From the NCBI RefSeq assembly GCF_019249295.1, contig NZ_JAESDH010000011.1, forward strand, positions 62,001 through 126,000: a stretch of 64,000 nt of DNA. The letters run 5' to 3'. This stretch comes from Alteromonas antoniana (GTDB lineage: Bacteria > Pseudomonadota > Gammaproteobacteria > Enterobacterales > Alteromonadaceae). Below, in pieces: positions 63,669 through 64,000 of this stretch. The notes beneath the pieces are model-generated. The model was not told the origin of the DNA. It worked only from the letters and a program-made list of their open reading frames with translations, and made no database searches. Position numbers and translations under genes: made by a program. The first letter of the stretch is position 1. Each line of letters starts with the position of its first letter.

Positions 63669-64000
63669 ATGTTGAATCAAAACTATTCAGAATCTGTGTT
63701 TGTTGATACCACCACGATGGAGTGGGAGGCATCACCCGCAGCGGGTGTCTGGCGTAAAAAACTGGAGCGCGAAGGAGAAGAATCAGGGCGAGCGACATCG
63801 CTGGTACGCTATGATCCCGGTTCGTCGTTTACGCCCCATGTGCACACCGGAGGGGAAGAGATTTTTGTGCTGGACGGTGTGTTCAGCGACGAAAAAGGTG
63901 ACTACCCAGCCGGGAGTTATTTCCGTAATCCGCCAGGTACATCACACACACCGTCATCGAAACCCGGCTGCACGCTGTTTGTAAAACTGTGCTATTTCCA
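63669..64000 (+). CDS. ChrR-like cupin domain protein (partial, 3' end outside window)
   Basis: The frame opens at the ATG at 63669 and runs off the window edge after about 110 codons with no stop. It contains a cupin barrel with the metal motif TPHVHTGGEEIFVLDG and GSYFRNPPGTSHTP, typical of ChrR-type cupins. In ChrR this domain is fused behind an anti-sigma domain; here the N-terminus is short and lacks it. It is divergent from the aldo/keto reductase. Confidence 0.75.
   Translation, partial: MLNQNYSESVFVDTTTMEWEASPAAGVWRKKLEREGEESGRATSLVRYDPGSSFTPHVHTGGEEIFVLDGVFSDEKGDYPAGSYFRNPPGTSHTPSSKPGCTLFVKLCYF

Noticed and set aside
1..64000. tRNA, rRNA, CRISPR, insertion sequence or prophage genes
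   Set aside because: I looked for tRNA T-arm signatures, spaced direct repeats, transposase motifs and phage proteins and found none that held up.

Overview
The window looks like a chromosomal segment of a marine gammaproteobacterium of the Alteromonadaceae (Alteromonas or Salinimonas type). The basis is gene content and protein character, not a database match: rpsF-rpsR-rplI with no priB between rpsF and rpsR, the tsaE-amiB-mutL-miaA-hfq-hflX-hflK-hflC block, Rsd, NudC, a Zur-type Fur protein, FolM/FolE, a secreted lipase with its Lif foldase, and an amylosucrase-based sucrose locus. I found no rRNA, tRNA, CRISPR array, transposase or phage gene.

Layout. 1-1800 is an AT-rich accessory patch. 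It holds the 3' end of an unidentified gene, then on the minus strand two adjacent genes for small glycine-rich peptides with double-glycine-type leaders, followed by a small two-helix membrane protein. I read this as an unrecognised two-peptide bacteriocin (class II microcin-like) locus with a candidate immunity protein. 1800-3090 is the ribosomal protein operon with promoter, probable S6:S18 leader and a strong terminator. 3090-8870 carries a catalase-like peroxidase/cytochrome b561 pair, a MOSC protein, an ECF sigma/anti-sigma/DUF4097 operon and a lipoprotein. 8860-17200 carries a diguanylate cyclase, dnaB, an OmpA-family porin, an overlapping zur-cheX-yjbQ cluster, rsd and nudC. 17200-30560 has a candidate minus-strand sRNA, hemE, queG, nnrDE and the long tsaE-to-hflC block. 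30980-43140 has an AbgT transporter, hemH, a TPP enzyme/aldehyde dehydrogenase operon, ubiG, two glutathione transferases and the lipase/foldase pair. 43270-51560 has a second diguanylate cyclase and the complete ligase-associated DNA repair set (ligase, exonuclease, Lhr-type helicase, PdeM) with an orphan MSHA-type pilin gene in the middle. 51600-57050 has a periplasmic binding protein, agmatine-to-putrescine genes (aguA, aguB), folM and folE. 57550-61980 is the sucrose locus (amylosucrase, MFS transporter, ROK sugar kinase). 62040-64000 has a VOC protein, an aldo/keto reductase and the start of a ChrR-like cupin gene.

How the genes work together. Most of the window is housekeeping or ordinary metabolism arranged in tight, often overlapping operons. 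Several starts are non-ATG (TTG for mutL, hflX, abgT, yjbQ and one bacteriocin-like peptide; GTG for the catalase-like protein, dnaB, lif, exonuclease and pdeM). The observations least explained by known annotation are the bacteriocin-like peptide pair, the candidate sRNA upstream of hemE, the hairpin-rich leader before abgT, a palindrome inside a probable ECF promoter and a 12-bp inverted repeat near the right end. All gene assignments rest on reading translated motifs by eye; no homology search was run.
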